The notes: generated from the letters alone by a model not told the origin. A stretch of DNA of 64,000 nucleotides from an uncultured Candidatus Saccharibacteria bacterium (GCA_937859515.1 CALMAK010000018.1:40215-104214); one strand, 5' to 3'; shown: positions 43,265 to 52,618, numbered from the stretch's first letter. A program made the numbers and translations.

Positions 43265-44359
43265 ATGTACACAGATCGCTTAACGACACCACATACTGAC
43301 ATTTCTGAATTTGGCGTAACACCCGAACCTATTTTAGATTCGACAAGATTTAAAATGATTAAGGAGGTGTATCAATCATCAGAGCAATCGTACGATGACA
43401 GGGTTGAGGCGGCAAATGCCACGGCGGATCTCGTGCGGCGTACACTACGGTTTGAAAAGCATACATCAGCACATCCACCGTTTAGCCCCGAGATGCTGGG
43501 TCAGACACAACGGACAAATTGCCACGGCCACTCAATTGTTACTTCGGAATGTCTTGATGAGGTTGGTGTCGACCACTGGATTAGTTTTGCAAACCAGCAC
43601 TCATTTATTGTACTGGAGGATGAGTTGCAGCATGACGGAGTGTCGCATCGAGTAAACTTACTTGATACAGCAGAGAAACATCTATACATTGATATGACAT
43701 CGGCGTTTGCGGGAACAGCGCTTGCCAAGCAAGGCGGTGAGTATGGCGCGGTGAATACAATTCGTGGTGATATTATTTTGGAACGCTCGCATTTTGCGAA
43801 TAAGGAAGCCGCACGGGCAGAGCGCCTATGGATGAGTTTTGCGTCGGAGAGTAGTCGTCGTTTCAAGGATGAGATGGCGTTGAGGCGTGATAATATACTC
43901 GTTATGCGGTCGTATCGACCTGAGCAAGGACGCGCATTACTGGCGTCGTATACGAATTTTGTTCATGCAGTTTTGCAAAGAGAGTTCTGGACGGCCCATC
44001 AAAACCTCACGCCGCTTGGCGGATTGTATCCTGATATTGACCGTCGTAATAAGCTGGTTGCTCCTACCCAAACAATACGTGCACTCGGACAAACAGGAGA
44101 GATTGCGGCTGCACTCGATGACGTCCGTATTATTGAAGAAAGCTTGTGGCCAACCGAAGATCTCACGTTGCGGCTATGGCCGGCTGACCAGCGAAGACGA
44201 TTGGGGATGCTGGCGGGGAGCGCCGATCTTATTGATGCTTCGATTGAGGCCTATGAAGAAATTATTGATGAGCGGAGCAAGCAACGTAAGTCGACGGTTG
44301 CGGTGCGTGGTCGCTTGGCAAAAACACAACGTCAAAGGGCGCAGTTGTTTATACCCTAA
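43265..44359 (+). CDS. Orphan protein with a possible transglutaminase-like Cys-His-Asp arrangement
   Basis: 364 residues, no signal or membrane segment. TNCHGHSIVTSECL (Cys about 86), ANQHSFIVLED (His about 112) and VNLLDTAEKHLYIDM (Asp about 134) follow the order and spacing of transglutaminase-like cysteine folds, but similarity is only at this motif level. The C-terminal half is helical and may hold TPR-like repeats. Native codon use. Function unknown. Confidence 0.6.
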   Translation: MYTDRLTTPHTDISEFGVTPEPILDSTRFKMIKEVYQSSEQSYDDRVEAANATADLVRRTLRFEKHTSAHPPFSPEMLGQTQRTNCHGHSIVTSECLDEVGVDHWISFANQHSFIVLEDELQHDGVSHRVNLLDTAEKHLYIDMTSAFAGTALAKQGGEYGAVNTIRGDIILERSHFANKEAARAERLWMSFASESSRRFKDEMALRRDNILVMRSYRPEQGRALLASYTNFVHAVLQREFWTAHQNLTPLGGLYPDIDRRNKLVAPTQTIRALGQTGEIAAALDDVRIIEESLWPTEDLTLRLWPADQRRRLGMLAGSADLIDASIEAYEEIIDERSKQRKSTVAVRGRLAKTQRQRAQLFIP

Positions 44360-44404
44360 GGGGTAGTGTATGCTATGGCTATAAACTAATTGTGGAGAAA
44401 CGAA

Positions 44405-44818
44405 ATGGCAGAATCAAAAAAGACGCAGCGACCTTCAGTAAAGAGTGTTGCGGCAAAAACAAAAGCGAAAGCAGCTTCAGCAGTGAAGGGCGGTGCTGGA
44501 CATGGTAGTGGATTTGTAGAATTCATTCGCACCCAAGGTGTGGTTGGGCTTGCGGTCGGTCTCGCAATCGGTACCGCAGCAGGCGATACGGTGGCAAAAT
44601 TGGTTGAAGGATTCATTAACCCAATCGTACAATTTCTCGTAGGATCGCAAGCAGGCCTGCAAGCTGCCGTATGGCATGTCGAGCTATGGGGACGTAATGC
44701 GGACTTTGCATGGGGGGCATTTGTGTCATCGGCGATTACGTTGCTTGCGACAGCACTCGTAATCTACTGGATTATCCATGTGTTGAAGCTAGATCGCCTT
44801 GATAAGAAAAAAGATTAA
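44405..44818 (+). CDS. mscL: Large-conductance mechanosensitive channel MscL
   Basis: 137 residues from ATG 44405 with GTGGAGAAACGA upstream. A Lys/Ala-rich N-terminal extension of about 35 residues precedes the conserved FVEFIRTQGVVGLAVGLAIG (TM1) and the C-terminal TM2 (ITLLATALVIYWIIHVL), ending in a basic tail. MscL opens under membrane tension to release solutes. The basic extension is unusual. Confidence 0.92.
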   Translation: MAESKKTQRPSVKSVAAKTKAKAASAVKGGAGHGSGFVEFIRTQGVVGLAVGLAIGTAAGDTVAKLVEGFINPIVQFLVGSQAGLQAAVWHVELWGRNADFAWGAFVSSAITLLATALVIYWIIHVLKLDRLDKKKD

Positions 44819-44835
44819 TTATCTCGGTAGATATT

Positions 44836-44864
44836 AAAAACGGCGTCATTCTGACGCTGTTTTT
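44836..44864 (+). terminator. Terminator after mscL
   Basis: AAAAACGGCGTC (44836-44847) pairs with GACGCTGTTTTT (44853-44864) with a 5-nt loop and a T5 run. Confidence 0.85.
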
Positions 44865-44893
44865 AATTCTAAATAATACCAAGTTTAACTTCT

Positions 44894-44969
44894 CCACGAG
44901 AAGTATTGGTTGGTAGTAGAGTCACCCTGATGTGGTCTTCTCATCTACGCTACCCAATACTCCTCGTGG
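44894..44969 (-). ncRNA. Conserved 3' RNA element, copy 1
   Basis: On the minus strand, just after the stop of the interrupted gene, a long stem (CCACGAG-AGTATTGG against its complement, 44894-44969) encloses a 33-nt core, 44948-44916. The core starts GTAGA, ends TCTAC and contains CCACATCAGGGTGAC. A 35-nt relative (45850-45884) follows the paralogous gene. The closing pair differs in a compensating way (A-T here, G-C there). A regulatory or mRNA-end element is inferred. Confidence 0.6.
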
Positions 44970-44976
44970 ATTGAAG

Positions 44977-45660
44977 TTAGGCGGCGATTTTGCCTCGATC
45001 TCGATTGGGACGGCCGTGGAACGAACGGTCATCTCGCTTGGTCCGCTTGGACGATCGCCCTGACTTGCGCTTGCGTTGCTTGCGAGCAGGATCGTACTTG
45101 TCAAACACACTGACAGGGACGTACCAGATCGCACCGACGCATACGAGTTCATGGTCCTGGACCATTCGCTCGATCGCAACGTTCAGTAGCCATCAGCGCA
45201 TCAGATCGACGAATTGATCGCGTTCGCGTTTGCTCTCTTGGAATCCATACTCCCGCCTGAAAAAGCTCGGGCAGATTTCGGATCCGCTGATGAGGGCTGA
45301 GCGGCGGCGCTTAGTGTCCTGTGGCGACTTAAGCCGGTGCTCGTCTGGTGTCATGAGATGCTTGCTCTCACGATGACGCTGCTTACGTACCCTGTTGGCA
45401 CGGCGGCTATCGGACGCATCAATGAAATCAGTAAGGGCGTTGATGCTATCACCGACGCCTCTCACCTCATGACACGTGCCACGTCCTGTCAACGGAACAC
45501 TGGCAAACCGAATCGCTTCCAGTACGCGCGTTCGTGCGATGCGAACTCGCTTTTCGTACTCCTCTCCGTTTCCGAGAAAGTCCTCGGGTCGTTCCTTGTA
45601 GAAAGTTGTGTCGATTGACACGTAGCGAGCGTTTCCGCTCGCATCACGAGCTATAGGCAT
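44977..45660 (-). pseudogene. GC-rich paralogue interrupted by one in-frame TGA
   Basis: ATG 45660 follows TTAGGAGCACT. 155 codons lead to TGA at 45195-45193, and the same frame then continues for 71 codons to TAA at 44979-44977. The downstream part (IERMVQDHELVCVGAIWYVP) aligns with the C-terminus of the gene at 45905-46405 (IESLVREQAIWHDGCVWNIL), and the upstream part aligns too (IARTRVLEAI, RGTCHEVRGVG). So the stop splits one homologous protein. It may be a recent nonsense mutation, programmed readthrough (next codon TGG) or two separate proteins. The C-terminus is very basic. Confidence 0.65.
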
Positions 45661-45811
45661 AGTGCTCCTAACTTCTGAGGTGCGTCATCGCGCGGATTTG
45701 CGCCGAGTATAGCCTCGCAGGGATGATAAATATTATTAAAGATTGCTTAACGGAAAAAGGCAAGCACAACAGGATTAACGGTGAGTCGTGTTACTTTCAA
45801 AGAAATGACAG

Positions 45812-45833
45812 CGCCCCCTCGTGTGAGGGGGCG
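45812..45833 (-). terminator. Hairpin CGCCCCCTC/GAGGGGGCG
   Basis: Nine perfect G-C-rich pairs (45812-45820 with 45825-45833) around a GTGT loop, downstream of the conserved RNA element on the minus strand. No long T run. Confidence 0.65.
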
Positions 45834-45839
45834 TATGCG

Positions 45840-45891
45840 CCGTGGTTCGGTAGGGTCACCTTGATGTGGCTATTCCCATCCTACTACACGG
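45840..45891 (-). ncRNA. Conserved 3' RNA element, copy 2
   Basis: Minus strand, after the 166-residue gene: outer CCGTG/CACGG stem, inner GTAGG/CCTAC, and the core CCACATCAAGGTGAC (core span 45884-45850). It matches copy 1 at nearly every core position with a 2-nt indel. Position after the coding region is the same in both. Confidence 0.6.
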
Positions 45892-45904
45892 ACAAGCACC
45901 TATA

Positions 45905-46405
45905 TCATCCTCCTTGTCGGACGGTACGATGTGCGGTTTTGGCCGCTTTCGTTACCTTCGTGATTGCACGCTGCTCGGCACGGTATGTCGATAGCGTGGA
46001 TGGCAGGATATTCCAGACGCACCCGTCATGCCAGATGGCCTGCTCGCGAACGAGACTTTCGATTGCTAGCCGGATTGTCCGTTCATGAATCTGTCTCACG
46101 AGCTCAGCGTAGCAAGGCCGGGCTAACCCCAGCAGGTGCGCTGGTAGCGACGGAAGGGTTGTGAGCGATACAAATGACTTCATTCGTCGATCAAGCACGA
46201 ACGTCGCTAGTTCACTCTGCCTGGGACCGGCACCACCAATGTAGTGGTTGGTTCCACGGATTGCTCCGGAATGTACCTCAGTAGCGCGGTCAAACGCGCG
46301 TAGTACTCGTCCACGTGCAATCTGCACGACATCATGAAGCTGGGTCGCATCATAGACATCGGACAGATCAAACTGTGGAATCCATGGCCGTCTTTGACTG
46401 GACAT
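45905..46405 (-). CDS. GC-rich single-gene cassette, intact member of a two-gene family
   Basis: 166 residues from ATG 46405, preceded by CCAGGAGTATCTC; the longer frame to 46438 has no such site. No signal. Conserved with the interrupted neighbour: IARGRVLRAF, RGTNHYIGGAG, and IESLVREQAIWHDGCVWNIL, a helix followed by strands that could be a winged helix. The tail is basic (TKVTKAAKTAHRTVRQ), so nucleic-acid binding is possible. No known family. It carries the conserved RNA element downstream. Confidence 0.7.
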   Translation of the reverse strand: MSSQRRPWIPQFDLSDVYDATQLHDVVQIARGRVLRAFDRATEVHSGAIRGTNHYIGGAGPRQSELATFVLDRRMKSFVSLTTLPSLPAHLLGLARPCYAELVRQIHERTIRLAIESLVREQAIWHDGCVWNILPSTLSTYRAEQRAITKVTKAAKTAHRTVRQGG

Positions 46406-46505
46406 GAGATACTCCTGGTCTTGTAGGTGCGACAACACGGATTGGATGCCAATTTAGTTATACACTGCTCGCCCTCATGGCACAAGGCATGGTATAGTAG
46501 CTGTG

Positions 46506-47042
46506 ATGAGCGAGAGCGTAAAACTTCTTTGGATTGACCTTGAGATGACGGGACTTAGTCCTACTGACGACAGAATCATGGAGATAGCAGCGATTGCAAC
46601 CGATTGGGATTTTAATGAGGTCGCGACGTACGAAGCAGTAAAAAAGGTCGGCACTAATCTTATGAAACAACGTATGGTGGGTGAGTTCTGGGACAAGTAT
46701 TCGGGCGTGCGTGATGCATTGCAGGCGCAGAACGAGACTGGCAAGAATGGTCGTACGGTCGAGAATGAACTATTGGCATTTCTTGATAAGCATTTTGCTG
46801 ACGGCGACCAGGTAATTTTGGCGGGCAATTCGATTCATCAAGACCGAAAATTTATCGAGAATGAATGGCCACGTCTGAACGAACGGTTGCATTACAGGAT
46901 GCTCGATGTTAGTGCTTGGAAAGTAGTTTTTGATGGCAAGTACAAAAAGAAGTTCGCCAAACCCGAAGCTCACCGCGCAATGGAAGACATCCGAGGCAGT
47001 ATTCAGGAGCTCAAGTATTATCTTGGCAAAGTTCGCGTCTAG
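46506..47042 (+). CDS. orn: Oligoribonuclease
   Basis: 178 residues, DEDDh exonuclease that degrades 2-5 nt RNA. Motifs: WIDLEMTGLSP (DxE), GNSIHQDRKFI and HRAMEDIRGS (His and Asp). TGG-TATAGT ends 7 nt before ATG 46506; a GTG 3 nt earlier is less likely. Confidence 0.95.
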   Translation: MSESVKLLWIDLEMTGLSPTDDRIMEIAAIATDWDFNEVATYEAVKKVGTNLMKQRMVGEFWDKYSGVRDALQAQNETGKNGRTVENELLAFLDKHFADGDQVILAGNSIHQDRKFIENEWPRLNERLHYRMLDVSAWKVVFDGKYKKKFAKPEAHRAMEDIRGSIQELKYYLGKVRV

Positions 47043-47057
47043 CCGTACACTATACCT

Positions 47058-48266
47058 ATGACAATACAGGTGAGGGGGCGACGGCGTGTATGGCCATTCG
47101 CGATTGGCGTAGGCGTATTACTTGCGGTTGCTTGCCTGGTGACTTGGAAAGTGTGGCCGCGGGACGACTCATCGGCACCGGTTAATAACGGTGCGTCGAT
47201 CGTAGCGGCAACACCAGTACAAATAACCTCAGATATTCTTTTCTTGGGAAATACGTTTTGGGGACGATATACGGGGGAGTATGCTGCTAAAAGCGAACTT
47301 GGCAACGCCTATCCATTCTCAAAGCTGAGCGAACTTGATCGTGATAAATATGATGCATGGATCTCTGGGCTTGAGTGTCCATTGAAGGCGAGTGTTCATA
47401 TGACGGCAGCTCAGCAAGAGGAGAACCTACAGTTCAACTGTTCGCCTGATTTTGTACCCGAGGCGAAGAAATGGTTTACGGCATTTACACTTGCTAATAA
47501 CCATACCGATAACCAGGGGGCCGATGGCTTTGCTGAAACACAGGAGCATCTTGAGGCGGCTGGGATCCAGTATTTTGGGCATTATGACCCTGATGTAATT
47601 GACGATATATGTGAAGTGATTGCGCTGCCAGTCACAGTACGATACAGCGACGATAGTACAAAGAAGCAGGCGCTCCCTGTAGCAATATGTGCGTATCATG
47701 GAGTATTTAAGATTCCGTCTCAGGCTGCCGTTGATGAGATTGCTCGCTATAGCAAGGTGATGCCAGTATTTGCTATGCCACATATGGGTGCAGAATATAA
47801 GCCTGTACCTGATCAAATCAAAACTGATTTTTATCACGGCCTGATTGATGCCGGTGCCGATGTAGTGATAGGTGATCACCCACACTGGATACAATCAACC
47901 GAAGCCTATAAAGGAAAACTGATTGTATATTCGATGGGCAATTTCATGTTTGACCAAAACTGGAACCCCGAGTTAATGCGATCGGCGGCGATTCATACGC
48001 AGATGACAATTAAGGACGGAGCATTACAGGATTGGTTGTCACTGGGTGAATCGTGTCGTACGTATAAAGATAATTGCCTTGATACGGCAGAGCAGAAGGG
48101 GCTGGCGCGGTTGCAGCCTTCGTATGGGTTTGAGGCTTTCGGTACGCAAACTGACAAGCGTGCACTGACGGGTCTGGCGGATGACGCGACAGAGCGGTTA
48201 ATACTGGACCGTCTGCGCTGGGATACCACAATGAGTGAACTTACCTCGCCATACGGACCGTTGTAG
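47058..48266 (+). CDS. CapA/PgsA-family metallophosphatase-like protein
   Basis: 402 residues. An N-terminal membrane anchor (about 10-30) is followed by the CapA fold: LFLGNTFWGRYTGEY, GLECPLKAS, LANNHTDNQGADGF, MPHMGAEYKPVP and IGDHPHWIQSTEAYKG. Relatives take part in poly-gamma-glutamate capsule synthesis or act on surface polymers. TACACT ends 6 nt before the ATG. Faces outside. Confidence 0.88.
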   Translation: MTIQVRGRRRVWPFAIGVGVLLAVACLVTWKVWPRDDSSAPVNNGASIVAATPVQITSDILFLGNTFWGRYTGEYAAKSELGNAYPFSKLSELDRDKYDAWISGLECPLKASVHMTAAQQEENLQFNCSPDFVPEAKKWFTAFTLANNHTDNQGADGFAETQEHLEAAGIQYFGHYDPDVIDDICEVIALPVTVRYSDDSTKKQALPVAICAYHGVFKIPSQAAVDEIARYSKVMPVFAMPHMGAEYKPVPDQIKTDFYHGLIDAGADVVIGDHPHWIQSTEAYKGKLIVYSMGNFMFDQNWNPELMRSAAIHTQMTIKDGALQDWLSLGESCRTYKDNCLDTAEQKGLARLQPSYGFEAFGTQTDKRALTGLADDATERLILDRLRWDTTMSELTSPYGPL

Positions 48267-48310
48267 TCTTGTATCTCTCTTGACTCTCATTTCGTAGTAC
48301 AATAAATACT

Positions 48311-48655
48311 ATGACGCATAAAGAGCTTGAAGCATATATCCTTAGTTTTCCAAACACGTGGCTTGATTATCCATTTGGTGAGGGCACGAGTGTATATAAG
48401 GTGGGTGACAAAGAAGCAAATAATGGAAAGTTATTTGCGATTATTGCAGATGAATCAAAGCCACTACGAGTCAGTCTAAAATGTGATCCGCTGCTGGCGG
48501 TGAACTTGCGCGAAAAGTACGAGTCGGTGCTGCCTGGATATCATTTGAACAAAAAACACTGGAATACGATTATATGCACTGGTCAGCTATCTCAGGATGA
48601 GATATATGATCTTGTACGTCTTAGCTATAATCTTGTTACTGACGTGTCGGCCTAG
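48311..48655 (+). CDS. MmcQ/YjbR-family protein
   Basis: 114 residues with the typical WLDYPFGEGTSVYKVGDK, LKCDPLLAVNLREKY and GYHLNKKHWNTI. The fold resembles a DNA-binding double-wing domain, but function is unknown. TACAAT ends 7 nt before the ATG. Its 3' end overlaps the convergent gene by 4 nt. Confidence 0.92.
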   Translation: MTHKELEAYILSFPNTWLDYPFGEGTSVYKVGDKEANNGKLFAIIADESKPLRVSLKCDPLLAVNLREKYESVLPGYHLNKKHWNTIICTGQLSQDEIYDLVRLSYNLVTDVSA

Positions 48656-49551
48656 CTAGACGAGGCGCTATATTCTTCAAGTTGCTTTTGAAGAGGCTCG
48701 AGGTTTTTGTAGGTCGTCTCAAGGTAGGTACGCAATTCGGCATTGTCGGTCATCTTATGGATTGAGTCAAGCTGTACCATGATAGTTGTTAATCTGAATG
48801 ACATTTCTCGGGCATAGACGCGGTCAAAGACACCGTTAAGGCGTGCATCCTCTAGTTTTTCGGTCGTCTCAACGCTTGTATCGTCTGCTTCTGCTGCTTT
48901 TGCATTGCCAACGGGAACACCTGCAGTGGTAAATGCATTTGTCAGTCCGGTGCCGGCATTTGTTAGTTGTATCGTGAGACTGCTATTAAGGGCATCAAGC
49001 TCTCTGCTTCGGAGATTTTCTTGGGCATTTTTGGCGATGAACCCGGTAGCTCCAACGCGAGTTGTTACTTGTTGACTCAGCGCGGCAATATTTGGCTTGC
49101 TGCCCTGAAGAACGGTTGCGATGGCGAAGCCAAGAAACGCCAGAAGTATGACACCGCCAGCAATCGCAACTTGTTTACGCGAGAATCCAAATGAAGCTTT
49201 TTGTTGGGGTGCAATTTGCTCAAGGTAGTCAATGGGCGCAATGCCATCTGGTGTAAGTGGCAGTTCTGGAGAATTGTAGGTGCCGTTTGGCTGCAATGGT
49301 TGTGCGGGTGCTTGTGGCATTGGCTGTGGGTATGTCTGAGGTTGAGCCACGGGCGCAGGCTGTGGTTGTTGAGGTTGCTGCAGCTGCCACGGATCAGGGG
49401 ATTGCATAGGAGCAAATCCTTGTTGAGGTTGTTGGGGCCCTGGTGCAGGGTAGCCTTGTGGTTGTATGGGCTGCTCTGGCTGAGGTGAAAGGGGCGCAGG
49501 TCCTTGCTGCGGAGGATATGGTGGCTGCTGGCCTGGCTGTTGAGGATACAT
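48652..49551 (-). CDS. Pro/Gln-rich single-pass membrane protein
   Basis: 299 residues from ATG 49551; TGC-TTAAAT ends 6 nt before it. The cytoplasmic N-terminal 120 residues are low-complexity Pro and Gln (PQQPGQQPPYPPQQ and similar). A membrane helix (about 128-150) and a helical extracytoplasmic domain of about 140 residues follow. Such architecture is frequent in CPR genomes; function unknown. Confidence 0.7.
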   Translation of the reverse strand: MYPQQPGQQPPYPPQQGPAPLSPQPEQPIQPQGYPAPGPQQPQQGFAPMQSPDPWQLQQPQQPQPAPVAQPQTYPQPMPQAPAQPLQPNGTYNSPELPLTPDGIAPIDYLEQIAPQQKASFGFSRKQVAIAGGVILLAFLGFAIATVLQGSKPNIAALSQQVTTRVGATGFIAKNAQENLRSRELDALNSSLTIQLTNAGTGLTNAFTTAGVPVGNAKAAEADDTSVETTEKLEDARLNGVFDRVYAREMSFRLTTIMVQLDSIHKMTDNAELRTYLETTYKNLEPLQKQLEEYSASSS

Positions 49552-49604
49552 ATCCCCATTTAAGCACAAACACTAACAGAGGTAAATAGTGGTATACTAA
49601 AAAT

Positions 49605-49781
49605 ATGCAAGTAAGCGTCCTCCATCAATACTCACTTGTGTCTGCGCATCGTTCTCGAGGCGCATCTGGCATTTTTTGTGTCTCAACGTATAGTCCCATA
49701 CGTTTCTCCACAAGAAAATCCCAGCTGACACACTCGACAACGACGCTTGAGTCAACAAGGAGTATCGATGCAGGACGCTAA
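49605..49781 (+). CDS. Leaderless 58-codon upstream ORF overlapping dnaG
   Basis: TGG-TATACT (49590-49598) ends 6 nt before ATG 49605. The ORF runs 58 codons (starts MQVSVLHQYSLVSAH, ends TRSIDAGR) and stops 14 nt inside dnaG. It holds hairpins TGCGC/GCGCA and AACGTAT/ATACGTT. The protein looks non-conserved (Ser, Arg, Thr), so a translational-coupling or leader role for dnaG-rpoD is more likely than a functional protein. Confidence 0.5.
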   Translation: MQVSVLHQYSLVSAHRSRGASGIFCVSTYSPIRFSTRKSQLTHSTTTLESTRSIDAGR

Positions 49782-51513
49782 AGAGGAAGTGCGCGCAAGG
49801 CTGAATATTGAGGACGTTATCGGAGAGTACGTTCAGCTCAAACGTGCGGGGCGCAACTTTAAAGGCCTCAGTCCGTTTAGCGGTGAAAAAACACCAAGTT
49901 TTATGGTGAGTCCTGATAAACATATCTGGCATGATTTCTCGAGTGGTAAGGGTGGTGATATCTTTAGTTTCGTCATGGAAGTAGAGGGTATGGACTTTCG
50001 CCAGGCATTAGAACATTTGGCGCGCCGTGCCGGGGTAGACCTCTCGATATATCAGTCTGCACGTAGTGGTGAGATTGCAAAGAAGAAAAAACGACTGCTG
50101 GAGGCGCATCGCTTGGCGTCACAGTATTATCAACAAAGTCTTCTGAGTAATCAGCATGCCTTGCAGTATGTCTTTAAGAAGCGTGGCCTGAGTAAAGAAA
50201 TTGTTCGAGATTTTCAGATTGGGTATGCACCATCAAGCGGTGATGCCTTGGTGCAGTTTTTAACTAAAAAAGGATTTTCCAAAAGCGAGCTTGCTGATGC
50301 GGGATTAACGAATCGCTTTGGTGGTGACTTGTTTCGTGGACGCATGATGGTAGCATTAATGGATTCGGGTGGACAGGTAATTGGGTTTACGGCACGCATT
50401 ATCGAGGATGATCCTAACGCACCAAAGTATCTCAATACGCCACAGACATTACTGTACGATAAGGGTCGTCATGTCTTCGGGCTTTCGCAGGCAAAAGAAG
50501 CGATTCGTTCGCATGATTATACCGTCATTGTTGAAGGCAACATGGATGTCATTAGTAGCCATCAGGCGGGTGAGACGATGGTGGTCGCGACAGCAGGTAC
50601 TGCGATGACCGAGCATCACCTTAAGGCATTATCGCGTCTCAGTGCACAGGTGCGTTTGGCGTTTGATGGTGATAAGGCGGGCATCGCAGCAACCGAGCGT
50701 GCGATTCCGATTGCGCAGACTGTCGGAGTAGAGCTGACGATTATTACGCTGCCAGGTGAAGCAAAGGACCCGGATGAGTTGATTCAACAAGATGTGGCAT
50801 TATGGCGTAAGGCGATTGAGAGCGCCGAGCCTGCGGTGGACTGGCTCCTCGGGCAGTATGAATCACGCGTTGATATGAAAACTGCAGCAGGCAAGCGGCA
50901 GTATACTTCGGCCGGTTTGAACCTCGTGCGAGCATTATCGGATCCGGTTGATCAAGATCATTATGTGCAGGTTATGGCACGCACGACTGGAGCGTCCATT
51001 GAGGCCCTGAGGGAGAAAATGTCTCAGGGTACTTCTGAGGCACCAGTGCGGCTGCGCCCAGTGGCAGCAACTGCGAAGGTAGATGATCCAGCGGCCGATA
51101 CCTCTCGCCAGGATGATCTATTGGCGGCGCTTTTGATCGATCCGGCTGCGCGCCAGCAATTACACGCATCTCATGTATTACTATTTGAAGGTGAAGCGCG
51201 TCAGGACATTGCCGCGTACTTGGCCGAACATCAGGAAATGATCGAAGACACACCTCAGTTATTGCAAAAACATGATACGTATGTCAAAATACTATTATTA
51301 CGTGCCGACACTCGGTATGCCGCATGGGACGCCAAAGATCGCTCCCTCGAAGTGGCCCGACTGCTCCGCCAGTGCATAACAGAACACAGCAAACTAAAAA
51401 GAGAACAATTAATTGACGAATTACGCGATGCCGAAGATCAGGGTGATGATGAACGGTCAAATGCAATTCGTGCTGAGCTCAATACGCTTATAAAGGAGAT
51501 AAAGCATGGCTGA
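49768..51513 (+). CDS. dnaG: DNA primase DnaG without zinc ligands
   Basis: 581 residues from ATG 49768 with AAGGAGTATCG upstream. It synthesises RNA primers at the fork. The N-terminal zinc-ribbon region keeps its shape ([31 protein letters not shown]), but all four usual Cys/His ligands are replaced (Ser, Ser, Asp, Ser). The TOPRIM domain has VIVEGNMDV and FDGDKAG. The C-terminal helicase-binding part is short. It overlaps rpoD by 8 nt, a macromolecular-synthesis operon. Confidence 0.95.
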   Translation: MQDAKEEVRARLNIEDVIGEYVQLKRAGRNFKGLSPFSGEKTPSFMVSPDKHIWHDFSSGKGGDIFSFVMEVEGMDFRQALEHLARRAGVDLSIYQSARSGEIAKKKKRLLEAHRLASQYYQQSLLSNQHALQYVFKKRGLSKEIVRDFQIGYAPSSGDALVQFLTKKGFSKSELADAGLTNRFGGDLFRGRMMVALMDSGGQVIGFTARIIEDDPNAPKYLNTPQTLLYDKGRHVFGLSQAKEAIRSHDYTVIVEGNMDVISSHQAGETMVVATAGTAMTEHHLKALSRLSAQVRLAFDGDKAGIAATERAIPIAQTVGVELTIITLPGEAKDPDELIQQDVALWRKAIESAEPAVDWLLGQYESRVDMKTAAGKRQYTSAGLNLVRALSDPVDQDHYVQVMARTTGASIEALREKMSQGTSEAPVRLRPVAATAKVDDPAADTSRQDDLLAALLIDPAARQQLHASHVLLFEGEARQDIAAYLAEHQEMIEDTPQLLQKHDTYVKILLLRADTRYAAWDAKDRSLEVARLLRQCITEHSKLKREQLIDELRDAEDQGDDERSNAIRAELNTLIKEIKHG

Positions 51514-52606
51514 TGACACAACAAATGACAAATCGATTGATGACGAGACGCAGGACGTTGTTGACGCAAGCGGTGGATTTGTTTCAAGTCTCACCGACAT
51601 CGAGGGTCCAGCGGTTGATGAACTGGAAGAAGAGGAAGAAGACATTGATCTTCTCAACCAAGGACAATATTTTGATGATGCGAGCGACGACTCGGTACGC
51701 CTCTACTTGCGCGAAATTGGTAAAATTCCACTGCTGAATGGTGAGGAAGAGTTAGAGCTGGCGCAAAAGGTGGTGGCTAATCGTGATGAATTAGCCGAGG
51801 TGCAGGAAAAGCTTGCCGATGAAGATACGAAGCTAAACGAGCGTCAAAAGCTAGAGGCTAAAGCGGCGAAGTTGAGTAAGCCAAAAGACAAGATGGCCGA
51901 AGCAAACATGCGTCTCGTAGTGTCAATTGCAAAGCGTTACAGTGGTCGCGGTCTTGATCTTTTGGACTTGATCCAAGAGGGAAATACGGGACTGCTGCGT
52001 GCGGTTGAAAAGTTTGATCCCGACAAAGGCTTTAAATTCTCAACGTATGCCACCTGGTGGATCCGCCAGGCGATTACTCGTGCGATTGCCGATCAGGCGC
52101 GTACGATTCGTATTCCTGTGCACATGGTTGAGACTATCAATAAATTGCTGCGTACCCAGCGCCGCATGACTCAAGAGCTCAATCGCGAACCAACCATTGA
52201 AGAATTGGCTGTCGAGCTAGAGATGGAGCCGGAGAAGGTTGAATATGTCATTAAGATTAAACAAGATATCACATCGTTAGATGCAGGTGTTGGTCGTGAC
52301 GAGGGTGAAGATGACAGTGTATTGGGCGATTTCATCGAAGATGAGGATACTGCGACACCTGAAGAGTCGGCTGCAAATCAGCTGCTAAAGGAGCAGGTCC
52401 AGAGTGTTCTGTCGAGTTTGTCTGAGCGCGAACAAAAGATTATCAAGATGCGTTTTGGTCTTGAGAATGGCAAAAGTCATACGCTTGAAGAAGTGGGGCA
52501 AGAGTTTGCGGTCACTCGTGAGCGTATTCGTCAGATCGAAGCAAAGGCACTCGCCAAGCTTCGTAAGCACAAGGATGCTAAAAAGCTGCACGAATATCTT
52601 GGATAG
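51506..52606 (+). CDS. rpoD: Primary sigma factor RpoD/SigA
   Basis: 366 residues. An acidic N-terminus and region 1.2 ([16 protein letters not shown]) are followed by region 2 ([35 protein letters not shown]), region 3 ([14 protein letters not shown]) and region 4 ([33 protein letters not shown]). Region 1.1 is largely absent. The region 3.0/2.5 helix would read the TGn motif seen upstream of many genes here. GGAGATAAAGC precedes the ATG inside the dnaG end. Confidence 0.97.
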
Positions 52607-52618
52607 ATAATGTAATGA

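Noticed and set aside
44922-45179. 85-residue minus-strand ORF in another frame of the interrupted gene
   Set aside because: The frame with similarity to the paralogue is the one through 44977-45660; this one ends inside the RNA element.
45723-46088. 121-residue plus-strand ORF
   Set aside because: Runs through the 9-bp hairpin, the conserved RNA element and the antisense of the 166-residue gene; no supporting signals.
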